NCBI RefSeq assembly: GCF_008727865.1
Contig: NZ_VTWU01000003.1
Coordinates: forward strand, 620,001 to 684,000
Origin: Hymenobacter busanensis
GTDB lineage: Bacteria > Bacteroidota > Bacteroidia > Cytophagales > Hymenobacteraceae
Length of the DNA: 64,000 nucleotides
Direction of reading: 5' to 3'
Both the position numbers and the translations under genes were made by a program. How positions within the stretch are numbered: the stretch's first letter is position 1; each line of letters begins with the position of its first letter. The notes under the pieces were generated by a model. That model searched no databases and was not told where the DNA came from. It worked only from the letters and a program-made list of their open reading frames with translations. Positions 23,662 to 31,813 of this stretch are shown here, one piece after another.

Positions 23662-25380
23662 TTATTGCTTGATGAAACGCTGGTGTACTACTTCGCCGCC
23701 GTCGGTTACGCGCAGCGTGTACACGCCGGCGCGCAGGCCCGAAACGTTCAGCATGCCCGAGCCGTCGTAGCGCACCTGCTTCAGCTCGGCGCCACGTACG
23801 TCAAACACCTGCACTTGCACGGCGCTGTGGTCGCGGCCTACCGGCAGCACCAGGTTCAGCACGTCGGAGGTCGGGTTCGGGAATACTTTGTAGTCGGCCA
23901 GGGCGGCCTTCTCGGTTTCCGAGGTACGCAGGCCACCGGTTACGTTCACGGTGTAGTCTTCGGTTTCGCCGTAGCTGAAGGTGCCGCAGCTCGTGGTGGC
24001 CGAGTTGTCGCTCATTACCACTCGCATGCGATGGGCGCCGTTTTTGGCCGTGGAGGGTACCGTGAATACGCTGCTTTGCGTAGTGGCGGCCGTGCCCGAG
24101 CGGCTGGCTACCAATTCGCCGGCGTCGGTGAAGTCGCCGTCAGCATTCCAGTCGATGTAAATCTTGAAGTACTCGGTGTAAGCCGTCGAGGTGAAAGCAG
24201 CCGAGTAGTAGATGGTCTGCGACGAGCCAGCTGCTACCGTGGTGCTGGTAGCCGTGCCGTTGTAGTAGCCGCCGGCTTCTTTGGCCGAAGAGCGGTTGAT
24301 GGAGCCCAGTTGCACGAGGTCAATCCACTCGTAGCCCTGGTTCGAGCCGTTGGAAGCGCAGTACGATACCGGCGTGGTGCCACCCCCGCCGCCGGGAGCC
24401 GTGCCGCCCACCGAGGTCAGCAGGCCGGCGCGGGCACCGCCCGTGGCAAACAGCGCGTTCATGCGCGACGACTGACCCGTCGAGAACATGTACATGGCGG
24501 CGTCGTCCACGTAGTCCATGTAGTTCATGAACATGTCGCTGGTGTTCGAGCACGAGGACTGCGGGTACGAAGGCGTGCCGTAGTTCTCGTCGGCTTGGTT
24601 GGGCGTATCCGAGACGTTGTCGGTGCCGGTGCAAGCCGTTCCGTCATCACCCCAAATGTGGTTCAGGTTCAGCCAGTGGCCTACTTCGTGGGTGCCCGTG
24701 CGGCCCAGGTTGAACGGCGCCGACGCCGAGCCGCCCTTGCCGAAAGCCGAGGTCAGGATAACCACGCCGTCGGTAGCAGCGGCGCCGCCGGGGAACTGGG
24801 CGTAGCCCAGCACGCCGCCCGACAGGTTGCACACCCACAGGTTCAGGTATTTGCTGGAGTTCCACGCGTCGAGGCCGCCGGTGCTAGCGCGTTTCATGGC
24901 GTCGTCGGTACCCCACGAGGTCTTGGTGGTTTGCTTCCGCTCGATGCCGGTGGTGGCAGCGCCGGTGGGCGTTTGCTTGGCCAGCACGAACTGTACGCCT
25001 ACGTCGGCTACCAAGCCGGCGAAGGCTGCCGGCGTTTTGGTGTAGTCGGCGTTAAGCTTGTGGTAGTCCTCGTTCAGCACCGCAATCTGCGACTGAATCT
25101 GGGCGTCGCTGATGTTTTGGGCAGCCGTATTGTAGAGCACGTGCACCACTACCGGAATGGTAACGGTAATGGCCGTGCCACGCTGAGCAGTTTCGGGATT
25201 GGCCTGGTAAGCAGCCGTCTGGGCTTCGATGGCGGCGCGACGAGCAGCCATACTCGGGTCGGCAGCCAGTTGAGCAGCCAAGTTGTCGACGGCGGCACAG
25301 CTCCGCTTTTGGGCGGAGGCCGATGTCGTTGCCAGTAGGCCTAAGCCCGCGAGGGCAACAGCGTAAAAGGTTTGCTTCAT
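23662..25380 (-). CDS. Secreted M43-family zinc metalloprotease with GEVED domain and type IX sorting tail
   Basis: 572 residues from ATG 25380, which begins a signal peptide ending SASAQ; the upstream frame extension is discarded. A pro-region is followed by the catalytic domain with zinc ligands His231, His235 and His241 in HEVGHWLNLNH and a downstream Met-turn region (MFMNYMDY), the pappalysin-type M43B pattern. A GEVED domain (YGETEDYTV, about 430-480) follows. The last 80 residues form a type A sorting domain (KVFPNPTSDVLNL to HQRFIKQ) for type IX secretion. Its neighbour at 25592 is a shorter paralogue lacking GEVED. It probably digests extracellular protein. Confidence 0.9.
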   Translation of the reverse strand: MKQTFYAVALAGLGLLATTSASAQKRSCAAVDNLAAQLAADPSMAARRAAIEAQTAAYQANPETAQRGTAITVTIPVVVHVLYNTAAQNISDAQIQSQIAVLNEDYHKLNADYTKTPAAFAGLVADVGVQFVLAKQTPTGAATTGIERKQTTKTSWGTDDAMKRASTGGLDAWNSSKYLNLWVCNLSGGVLGYAQFPGGAAATDGVVILTSAFGKGGSASAPFNLGRTGTHEVGHWLNLNHIWGDDGTACTGTDNVSDTPNQADENYGTPSYPQSSCSNTSDMFMNYMDYVDDAAMYMFSTGQSSRMNALFATGGARAGLLTSVGGTAPGGGGGTTPVSYCASNGSNQGYEWIDLVQLGSINRSSAKEAGGYYNGTATSTTVAAGSSQTIYYSAAFTSTAYTEYFKIYIDWNADGDFTDAGELVASRSGTAATTQSSVFTVPSTAKNGAHRMRVVMSDNSATTSCGTFSYGETEDYTVNVTGGLRTSETEKAALADYKVFPNPTSDVLNLVLPVGRDHSAVQVQVFDVRGAELKQVRYDGSGMLNVSGLRAGVYTLRVTDGGEVVHQRFIKQ

Positions 25381-25544
25381 GAAAGTGAACGGTGAGTTGG
25401 TGGTGGAAAAGGGGAATGAGCGCCCAATTATTGAAAACAAGTCGACAAAAACAACATTACATTGAAATATTTTCAATGTATGTACATGTTACTTGGCAAT
25501 AATTGGTTTTTTGCCGGATTGGGATTCTTCAGTGAAGGCAGGAA

Positions 25545-25576
25545 AAAAGCCTGGCCCATTGCTGGGCCAGGCTTTT
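25545..25576 (-). terminator. Rho-independent terminator
   Basis: A perfect 13-base stem AAAAGCCTGGCCC/GGGCCAGGCTTTT around ATTGCT, just downstream of the leftward stop at 25592. Confidence 0.85.
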
Positions 25577-25591
25577 AGCGCGTAGCAAAAG

Positions 25592-26854
25592 CTACTCTTT
25601 CATGAAGCTCTGCTGGGTCACCTGCTCACCGTTGTTGATGGTGATGCGGTAGATGCCTTTGTCGAGGCTACGCACGTCGAGCTGGCCGGTAGCGGCATCG
25701 AAGCGTACGTTCTTCAGCTCTTTGCCACGCAGGTCGTATACGGCTACGCTCACGTTGGCTTTAGTAGCCGCGCCGGTGCGCAGGTTCAGCACGTCGGTAG
25801 CGGGGTTGGGGTAGAGCGAGTACACCGGAGCCGAGGCCGTGGCCACACGCGGAGCGGTACCGCCGTTGGAAGCCAACAGGGCAGCGCGGGCACCACCAGC
25901 AGCAAACAGGGCATCCATGCGGGCCGACTGGCCGGCGGTGAACATGTACATGCAGTTGTCATAGGTGTAGTCCATGTAGTTCATGAACATGTCACCCGAG
26001 GGGCCGTTGGAGCAGGTTACGTGCGGGAAAGCCGGGCAGCCGCCGTTCGAGGTTTGCTGGGTGGGCGTGTCGCTCACCAGGTCGTTGCCGCAGGAAGCAT
26101 CACCCCAGATGTGGCGCAGGTTCAGCCAGTGGCCAATTTCGTGGGTAGCCGTGCGGCCTTTGTTGTAGTTGGTGGCCGCGCCGCCAGGCGTCGAGGAGTA
26201 GAGGCACACCACGCCATCGGTAGCGGCAGCACCGCCGGGGAACTGGGCGTAGCCCAGCAAGCCTTGGCCCAGGTTGCAGAGCCACAGGTTCAGGTACTTG
26301 TCGCGGGGCCAGGCGTCGCTGCCGCCTTTGCTCGAGTACTTCACGAAGTCGTTGCTGCTGAACGAGCGGGTTTTGGTCGACTTGCGGACAACGCCCGTCG
26401 TGGCCAGGCCGTTGGGGTCGCGCTGGGCCAGCACGAAGCGCACGTTGGTGGCAGCGGCGGCACCGGCAAAGGCGGAAGGCACGCGGCTGGCATCGGCGTT
26501 CATTTTGGCGAAGTCCTCGTTGAGCACCCGGATCTGGGCATCAATCTGCGACTGGGGTACGTTTTGGGCGGCGGTGTTGTACACCACGTGCACTACTACC
26601 GGAATGGTAACGGTAGCCGTGGTGCCACGCAGGGCGGCCGGGGTCGATACGAATGCCTGGGTGTGGGCTTCGATAGCGGCCAGGCGCTTACCCATGGCAG
26701 GGTCGGCGGCTATCTGGGCTTCCAATACCTCCATGGCGGCGCACTGGCGGCCATTCAGGGTAGCTTTTTCGAGGGAAACCGCGCGGTTTTGGGCGGCAGC
26801 GGGAAGGGCAAGGCCCAGCGCGGCCAGAGCGAGAACGTAAATGTTTTTCTTCAT
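25592..26854 (-). CDS. Secreted M43-family zinc metalloprotease with type IX sorting tail
   Basis: 420 residues from ATG 26854, with a signal peptide ending ALPAAAQ. The zinc site is His238, His242 and His248 in HEIGHWLNLRH. The disulphide-rich region after it (CGNDLVSDTPTQ, CPAFPHVTCSN) and the Met-turn MFMNYMDYTYDNCMYMF are typical of M43B. The sorting tail runs from YSLYPNPATDVLNL to the end. It shares most of its length with the 23662-25380 protein, so the two are tandem duplicates, but it lacks the GEVED domain. The separate terminators show that they are independent units. Confidence 0.9.
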   Translation of the reverse strand: MKKNIYVLALAALGLALPAAAQNRAVSLEKATLNGRQCAAMEVLEAQIAADPAMGKRLAAIEAHTQAFVSTPAALRGTTATVTIPVVVHVVYNTAAQNVPQSQIDAQIRVLNEDFAKMNADASRVPSAFAGAAAATNVRFVLAQRDPNGLATTGVVRKSTKTRSFSSNDFVKYSSKGGSDAWPRDKYLNLWLCNLGQGLLGYAQFPGGAAATDGVVCLYSSTPGGAATNYNKGRTATHEIGHWLNLRHIWGDASCGNDLVSDTPTQQTSNGGCPAFPHVTCSNGPSGDMFMNYMDYTYDNCMYMFTAGQSARMDALFAAGGARAALLASNGGTAPRVATASAPVYSLYPNPATDVLNLRTGAATKANVSVAVYDLRGKELKNVRFDAATGQLDVRSLDKGIYRITINNGEQVTQQSFMKE

Positions 26855-27016
26855 AAAGAAGGAAGCGGTGGTTTGGTGGTGGAAAAGGGGAACGTTGTGA
26901 AATGTACTACAAAAGCCTGATATTCTTGCGGCTTTGACAAACTTTTGCCTGCTACGTATGCAGGGATTCAAAATGTTTGGGCTTTTTGAAAAATATTTTT
27001 TCTGGCAAAAAGCCGC

Positions 27017-27071
27017 AAAAAAAATGCGCCTCCGACCTCGCTGATGGCAAATCAGTTAGGCCGAAGGCGCA
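27017..27071 (-). terminator. Terminator of hflX
   Basis: On the minus strand, TGCGCCTTCGGCCT (27071-27058) pairs with AGGTCGGAGGCGCA (27038-27025) with an inner CTGAT/ATCAG stem, followed by eight T (27024-27017). Confidence 0.85.
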
Positions 27072-27089
27072 CCGAATAGCGCTATGTTG

Positions 27090-28475
27090 CTATGCTTCGG
27101 TTGGCGCGTCGTTTGTGGCGTAGGCGTTTGGGTCGGCGTAGCCGGCGTGGCCGGGGTACTGCTGCGCGTAGAGGGCGCGCACCCGGCGGGCCAGCATGTC
27201 GCGCAGCTCGTCGATGTTCTGCCGCTCCTGAGCCGAAATAAAGATGACCGGGTCGTGCAGGCGGGCCATGTAGCTGGCCTGCAATTGCTCCAGCGTGGGC
27301 CGAATTACCACTTCGTCGGTGTGAATGATGTCCTCTTCGCGGTCGGGCTCCACGTCGTGCAGGTGCGCGGCGGGGTCGACGTCGGTCTGGTACTGGTCGA
27401 TTTTGTTGAAGACGAGGATAACCGGCTTGTCGGCGGCGCCAATGTCCTTGAGCGTGTCGTTGACGACCTGAATCTGATCCTCAAACGAGGGGTGCGAGAT
27501 GTCGACGACGTGCAGCAGCAAATCGGCCTCCCGGATTTCGTCGAGGGTGCTCTTGAAGCTCTCGATAAGGCGCGTGGGCAGTTTGCGAATGAACCCGACG
27601 GTGTCGGACAGCAGGAAGGGCACGGTGTCGAGCACCACCTTGCGCACCGTAGAGTCGACGGTGGCGAAAAGCTTGTTTTCGGCAAACACGTCGGCGCGGC
27701 TCAGCAGGTTCATGAGCGTGCTTTTGCCCACGTTGGTGTAGCCCACCAGGGCCAGGCGCACCATGCCGGTGCGGGCCTTGCGCTGGGTGGCGTTCTGCTT
27801 GTCGAAATCCTTGAGCTGCTCCTTGAGCAAGGCTATCCGGTCGCGCACCACGCGGCGGTCGGTTTCAATTTCCCGCTCGCCGGGGCCGCGCATGCCCACG
27901 CCGCCGCGCTGCTTGTCTAAGTGAGTCCAGAGGCCGGTGAGGCGGGGCAGCAGGTACTGGTACTGGGCCAGCTCTACCTGCGTGCGGGCCGTGGCCGACT
28001 TGGCGCGCAGGGCGAAGATGTCGATGATGAGCAGGGTGCGGTCGAGGATTTTCACCTGCAGCTCTTTCTCCAGGTTGCGCAGCTGCGAGGGCGAGAGGTC
28101 GTCGTCGAAAATAACCGAGCTGACGTTGTGGTGCTGCACCCAGGCGCGAATTTCCTCCAGCTTGCCCGAGCCCACGTAGGTGCGGATGTCGGGCTTTTCG
28201 AGCTTCTGGATAAAGCGCTTGATGGGCAGGGTGCCGGCCGTTTCGGTCAGGAAAGCCAGCTCGTCGAGGTATTCGGTGGTGAGGGCGTCGTCCTGGCGTT
28301 TGTCGGGCACGGCCACCAGCACGGCGGTTTCCTGCTCGGGCGCGGTTTCGTAGGCGCCGTCGCGGGCGGCGCGGGTGAGAATGCGCCCCACCCGGCCCTT
28401 CACGCCGTCGACGGCGCCGGGGTGGCGGGTGCTGTTGGTTTGGGGACGGCCTTTGGAGGCGGGTTTTTTGGCCAT
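27090..28475 (-). CDS. hflX: GTPase HflX
   Basis: 461 residues. HflX is a ribosome-associated GTPase that splits stalled 70S ribosomes, for example after heat stress. The N-terminal HflX domain includes TYVGSGKLEEI and the family signature GGVGMRGPGEREIETDRR. The G domain has G1 GYTNVGKS, a switch region with TVDSTVR, G3 DTVGFI and G4 NKID. A Lys-rich N-terminus and a variable C-terminus are normal. It has its own terminator and no clear operon partner. Confidence 0.95.
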   Translation of the reverse strand: MAKKPASKGRPQTNSTRHPGAVDGVKGRVGRILTRAARDGAYETAPEQETAVLVAVPDKRQDDALTTEYLDELAFLTETAGTLPIKRFIQKLEKPDIRTYVGSGKLEEIRAWVQHHNVSSVIFDDDLSPSQLRNLEKELQVKILDRTLLIIDIFALRAKSATARTQVELAQYQYLLPRLTGLWTHLDKQRGGVGMRGPGEREIETDRRVVRDRIALLKEQLKDFDKQNATQRKARTGMVRLALVGYTNVGKSTLMNLLSRADVFAENKLFATVDSTVRKVVLDTVPFLLSDTVGFIRKLPTRLIESFKSTLDEIREADLLLHVVDISHPSFEDQIQVVNDTLKDIGAADKPVILVFNKIDQYQTDVDPAAHLHDVEPDREEDIIHTDEVVIRPTLEQLQASYMARLHDPVIFISAQERQNIDELRDMLARRVRALYAQQYPGHAGYADPNAYATNDAPTEA

Positions 28476-28578
28476 GAGAGAAGAAGGGCGGGGAAGTAAG
28501 AAATCAACGGGCTAAACGGTGAAACGGCCGAACGGGGCCATCGGGGCAGCGGTTTTTTCTTGCTCCGGCGGCTTATTT

Positions 28579-28605
28579 AGCCCGCTTCAGCGCGCCCAGC
28601 GGGCT
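28579..28605 (-). terminator. Hairpin at the end of the acetyltransferase-cytochrome gene
   Basis: AGCCCGCT (28579-28586) pairs with AGCGGGCT (28598-28605). The stem overlaps the stop codon of the leftward gene. There is no strong T-run, so termination is plausible but unproven. Confidence 0.4.
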
Positions 28606-29509
28606 ATTTCAACGTGAGCGAGTAGGCCACCACCTGCTCGATTTGCTCGGGCGTGAGCTGGTCTTTGAAGGCGGGCATCTTGCCCAGGCCGTTGGTCACC
28701 ATATACGTGCGGCCCATCTGGTTGAGGTTGCTTTTGGTCAGGTCGTGTGCGCCATTGACGCCGAGCTTGCCGTTGGCTCCGTGGCAGAGGGCGCAGTTCT
28801 CCAGAAACAGCGCCTTGCCCGGCAGCTCGGTGGCCGCGGCCCCCGGCGCAGCGGCGCGGTCGTTTTCAGCGTTGTCGGCGCTGCCGCAGCTGCCAAGCAC
28901 GGTAGCCGCCGTCAGCAGCAGGGCCGCGCTCAGCAAGCTGGCGGGCGGCGCGGGGCTGGCTGGGCGGGGCAGCTCCCAGCGCCACACTTCGCCGTCGTCG
29001 GGGTCGATGACCGCGCCCCGGTGCAGCAGGCCGAGCTTCTGCAGAATGCGGCCCGAGGCGTTGTGCTCGGGCAGGGTGTGGGCCTGCACCAGCTGCACCT
29101 CGGGGTGGCGGAAGGCAAAATCGACGAGGGCCTGCGCGGCTTCGGTGGCCAGGCCCTGCCCCCGGAAGGCTGGCGCCAGGCTGTAGCCAATTTCGACTAC
29201 GCCCGCCGCCGTGGGCGCGCCTTTGAAGCCGCCCAAGCCGATGAGCTGCTGGCTGGCCTTGTGAATAAGCAGGTACATCCACCAGCCTTGGGCGGCGGGG
29301 TTGGCGCGCAAATAGGCGCGGCTGGGTGCCAGCACTTCGGTGGCTTCGGGGCTGCCGGGCCAGTCGGCGGCGGCGGCCACGCCCAGCAGCGCGGCCAAGG
29401 TATGGTGGTGGTGCAGCGCGGCCTCAAAGTGGGCGTCGGTGCAGGGAATGAGCAGCAGCCGGGCGCTTTCGAGCTGCGGGGTGGGGGAGGCGGGCGCGTC
29501 GGAGGTCAT
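28604..29509 (-). CDS. In-frame fusion of a GNAT acetyltransferase and a lipoprotein-type cytochrome c
   Basis: 301 residues from ATG 29509. Residues 1-185 are a RimJ/RimL-type GNAT domain (acetyl-CoA loop near YSLAPAFRGQGLATEA, then HNASGRILQKLGL). Without a stop, the frame continues through a Pro/Ala linker into a hydrophobic stretch and lipobox (VLGSC). It ends in a small class I cytochrome c with heme motif CALCH and axial Met in GKMPAFK. A TTG beginning LLSAALLL could start a separate cytochrome, but it lacks a basic n-region. Either this is a true N-in/C-out fusion or two overlapping genes; a single-base sequencing error is a third option. The GNAT and cytochrome assignments themselves are firm. 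Confidence 0.75.
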   Translation of the reverse strand: MTSDAPASPTPQLESARLLLIPCTDAHFEAALHHHHTLAALLGVAAAADWPGSPEATEVLAPSRAYLRANPAAQGWWMYLLIHKASQQLIGLGGFKGAPTAAGVVEIGYSLAPAFRGQGLATEAAQALVDFAFRHPEVQLVQAHTLPEHNASGRILQKLGLLHRGAVIDPDDGEVWRWELPRPASPAPPASLLSAALLLTAATVLGSCGSADNAENDRAAAPGAAATELPGKALFLENCALCHGANGKLGVNGAHDLTKSNLNQMGRTYMVTNGLGKMPAFKDQLTPEQIEQVVAYSLTLK

Positions 29510-29570
29510 AGCGGGGCGAAGGTACACAACGGGGCCGGCGCGCGGGCGGCCCGGCGTCGTGCTTTGGCCG

Positions 29571-29914
29571 GCCCAACCCGCACTGCGCGGGCCCAACCGG
29601 GCGTTGCCGGGCCCAACCGGTGCGTCGGCGGGCATGCGCGCCGCATTGCAGGCCGAACCTGACGCTTCACCTGGCCTGGCGGGAGCTTCGCAAGGCGTGC
29701 CCACCGCTTCACCGTGCTCGACTGGGGTGTTGTCGGCCATGGGCGCGGCGTTGCCATGCCTAACCGACGCTTCGTCGGCCGTGCGCGAGGCTTCGCCATG
29801 CTTAGCCGCGCCTTGCAGTGCCCAACCGGGGCTTGCTATGCCCAACTGAGCTTTGCAGTGCTCAACCGACCTTCGGGAGCCCAACCGCGCGTCGCGTACC
29901 CAAACCGAAAAAGA
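29571..29914. repeat. Degenerate tandem array, 20-21 bp period, about 17 units
   Basis: Units begin with variants of GCCCAACCG followed by GC-T-TTGC-like sequence. Good copies start at 29571, 29591, 29611, 29652, 29758, 29820, 29840, 29860 and 29879; more decayed copies fill the spaces at steps of 19-22 bases. The array occupies most of the 474 bases between the divergent GNAT fusion and glycosyltransferase genes. No credible gene lies in it, although several frames stay open because of the high GC. Confidence 0.7.
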
Positions 29915-29983
29915 GCCCAACCCCGGCCGCGTTTCGGCGTTACCTTTGCCGGCCGGCGCTGCCTCTCCCGCGCCGTTTTTTTT

Positions 29984-31126
29984 ATGCGCGTCGCCATCGT
30001 CATCAACACCAGCTGGAACATCTGGAATTTCCGCCGCAACCTCGTGCGCGCCCTGCAAGGTGCCGGCCACGAGGTGTTGGCCATTGCCCCGCCCGATGCC
30101 TACTCGCAACGCCTCGAAACCGAGCTGGGCTGCCGCTACGTGCCCATTGAGATGGAAAACAAGGGCACCAACCCCGTGAAGGACGCCCTGCTCACCAAGC
30201 GTTTCTACGACATCTTCCGCCGTGAGCGACCCGATGTGGTGCTGCAATACACCATAAAGCCGAATATCTACGGCACGCTGGCCGCCAAGCTGGCCGGGGT
30301 ACCCACCGTCAACAACGTGTCGGGTCTGGGCACGGCCTTCATCGTGCAGAACCTCGTGAGCCGGGTGGTGCTGGGCCTCTACCGCCTAGCCTTCCGCTTC
30401 CCGTACCGCGTGTTTTTCCAGAACGACGACGACCGGCAGCTGTTTCTGCAGCACGGCCTCGTGCGCGAGGCCATAACCGCCCTCGTGCCTGGCTCCGGCA
30501 TCGACACCACCACCTTCCGCCCCGACCCCGCCGCGCCCGTGCGCCACACGCCCTTCGTGTTTCTCATGATTGCCCGCGTGCTCTACGAAAAAGGCGTGCA
30601 GGAATACTTTGAGGCCGCCAAACAAGTGCGCGCCCAGGTGCCCGGCACCCGCTTTCAGCTGCTCGGCGGCATCGACGAATCGGGCGGGGTGGGCGTGAAG
30701 CGCGCCGTGTTCGACGAGTGGCTGCGCGAAGGAAACGTGGAATACCTCGGCACCTCCGACGACGTGCCGGCCCACATTCGCGCCGTCGACGCGGTGGTGC
30801 TGCCCTCGTACCGCGAAGGCACGCCCAAAACCCTGCTCGAAGCCGCCGCCCTCGGCAAACCGCTGGTGACGACCGACGTGCCCGGCTGCCGCGAAACCGT
30901 GCAGAATGGTCAGAATGGCTACCTATGCCAGGTGCGCTCCGCCGACGACCTCGCCGCCAAGCTGCTGCAACTGGTGCGCCTCTCCGACGACGAGCTGCGC
31001 CGTATGGGCCAGGCCTCGCGCCAGTTGGCGGTAGAAAAATTCGACGAGCAACTGGTGCTGCAGAAATACCTGCGCACAGTCGCCGAAATTGGCCAGCAGC
31101 GGTCGGCAACGCGCCAAACCGCCTAA
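29984..31126 (+). CDS. Glycosyltransferase family 4 protein
   Basis: 380 residues from ATG 29984. The upstream frame reads through the repeat array and is not used. The GT-B fold is evident: N-terminal Rossmann domain (AIVINTSWNIWNFRRNL), then LMIARVLYEKGVQEYFEAA and the E-x7-E type donor site (SYREGTPKTLLEAAALGKPLVTTDVPGCRE). The set matches GT4 enzymes of the WbpH/PglA/capsule type that add a sugar to lipid-linked glycans. rfbC follows 58 bases later on the same strand, so the pair may serve surface polysaccharide synthesis. Donor and acceptor are unknown. Confidence 0.85.
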   Translation: MRVAIVINTSWNIWNFRRNLVRALQGAGHEVLAIAPPDAYSQRLETELGCRYVPIEMENKGTNPVKDALLTKRFYDIFRRERPDVVLQYTIKPNIYGTLAAKLAGVPTVNNVSGLGTAFIVQNLVSRVVLGLYRLAFRFPYRVFFQNDDDRQLFLQHGLVREAITALVPGSGIDTTTFRPDPAAPVRHTPFVFLMIARVLYEKGVQEYFEAAKQVRAQVPGTRFQLLGGIDESGGVGVKRAVFDEWLREGNVEYLGTSDDVPAHIRAVDAVVLPSYREGTPKTLLEAAALGKPLVTTDVPGCRETVQNGQNGYLCQVRSADDLAAKLLQLVRLSDDELRRMGQASRQLAVEKFDEQLVLQKYLRTVAEIGQQRSATRQTA

Positions 31127-31184
31127 CTTGCTGCTCTTCGAAGCCGTACCCTCGCCTTACCTCCGAGTCTCAACCTACTCCCTC

Positions 31185-31730
31185 ATGGAAGTTAAAAAAC
31201 ATGCCCTTGCCGGTGTGGTCGAAGTGTTTCCGCGGATATTCTCCGATGCCCGCGGCGCATTTTTCGAGCCTTTCAATGCCCAGCGCTTCGTAGAAGAAGC
31301 CGGCATCGACGAAAACTGGATTCAGGACAACCACTCCATTTCGAGCAAAGGCGTGTTGCGCGGCCTGCACTTCCAGCGGCCACCCTACGCCCAGGCCAAG
31401 CTGGTGCGCGTGGCCAACGGCCGCTCCCTCGACGTGATTGTGGACATCCGGCGCAACTCGCCCACCTACGGGCAGCACCTCAAGGTCATTCTCGACGCCG
31501 AGCGGTTCAACTTGCTCTACGTGCCCGTAGGGTTTGCCCACGGTTTTCTGGCCCTCGAAGACAACAACGTGTTTCTCTACAAGTGCAGCAACTACTACCA
31601 CCCCGCCTCCGAGGGCGGCCTGCACTGGAACGACCCCGCCCTGGGCATCGATTGGGGCATCACGGCCCCGAACGTGTCGGCCAAGGATGATATCCTGCCC
31701 CGGCTGGCCGATTTAGACTCGCCGTTTTAA
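31185..31730 (+). CDS. rfbC: dTDP-4-dehydrorhamnose 3,5-epimerase
   Basis: 181 residues from ATG 31185, the normal RmlC length. It carries the family cupin core: FFEPFNAQRF, NHSISSKGVLRGLHFQ with the catalytic His in GLHFQ, IVDIRRNSPTYG, VPVGFAHGF and the Tyr-containing YKCSNYYHPASEGGLHWNDP. It epimerises dTDP-4-keto-6-deoxyglucose on the way to dTDP-L-rhamnose. The other rml genes are not in this window. It follows a glycosyltransferase gene on the same strand. Confidence 0.95.
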   Translation: MEVKKHALAGVVEVFPRIFSDARGAFFEPFNAQRFVEEAGIDENWIQDNHSISSKGVLRGLHFQRPPYAQAKLVRVANGRSLDVIVDIRRNSPTYGQHLKVILDAERFNLLYVPVGFAHGFLALEDNNVFLYKCSNYYHPASEGGLHWNDPALGIDWGITAPNVSAKDDILPRLADLDSPF

Positions 31731-31732
31731 TT

Positions 31733-31809
31733 AATGTGCTAATGTGGGGGAATGTGCTGATGTGCTAATGGGACGTTCTCATCAGCACATTCCCCCACAT
31801 TAGCACATT
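31733..31809. repeat. Perfect 30-bp inverted repeat (REP-like intergenic palindrome)
   Basis: Left arm 31733-31762 and right arm 31780-31809 are exact reverse complements with a 17-base loop. The arms consist of repeated ATGTGCTAATG-like words. It fills the whole gap between convergent rfbC and murF. It could act as a bidirectional terminator, but lacks a T-run; the word structure looks like a dispersed REP-type element. Confidence 0.85.
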
Positions 31810-31813
31810 GGTC

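Noticed and set aside
23272-25338. A 688-codon open frame on the plus strand opposite the M43 protease
   Set aside because: Its composition is antisense-like (Arg/Gly/His/Val) and the minus strand encodes a signal peptide, zinc motif and sorting tail.
29571-29914. CRISPR array
   Set aside because: The units are contiguous and degenerate, with no unique spacers of constant length and no cas genes nearby.
29510-30247. Upstream extension of the GNAT-cytochrome frame and of the glycosyltransferase frame through the repeat array
   Set aside because: The translated sequence is repetitive and domain-free, and both families start cleanly at 29509 and 29984.
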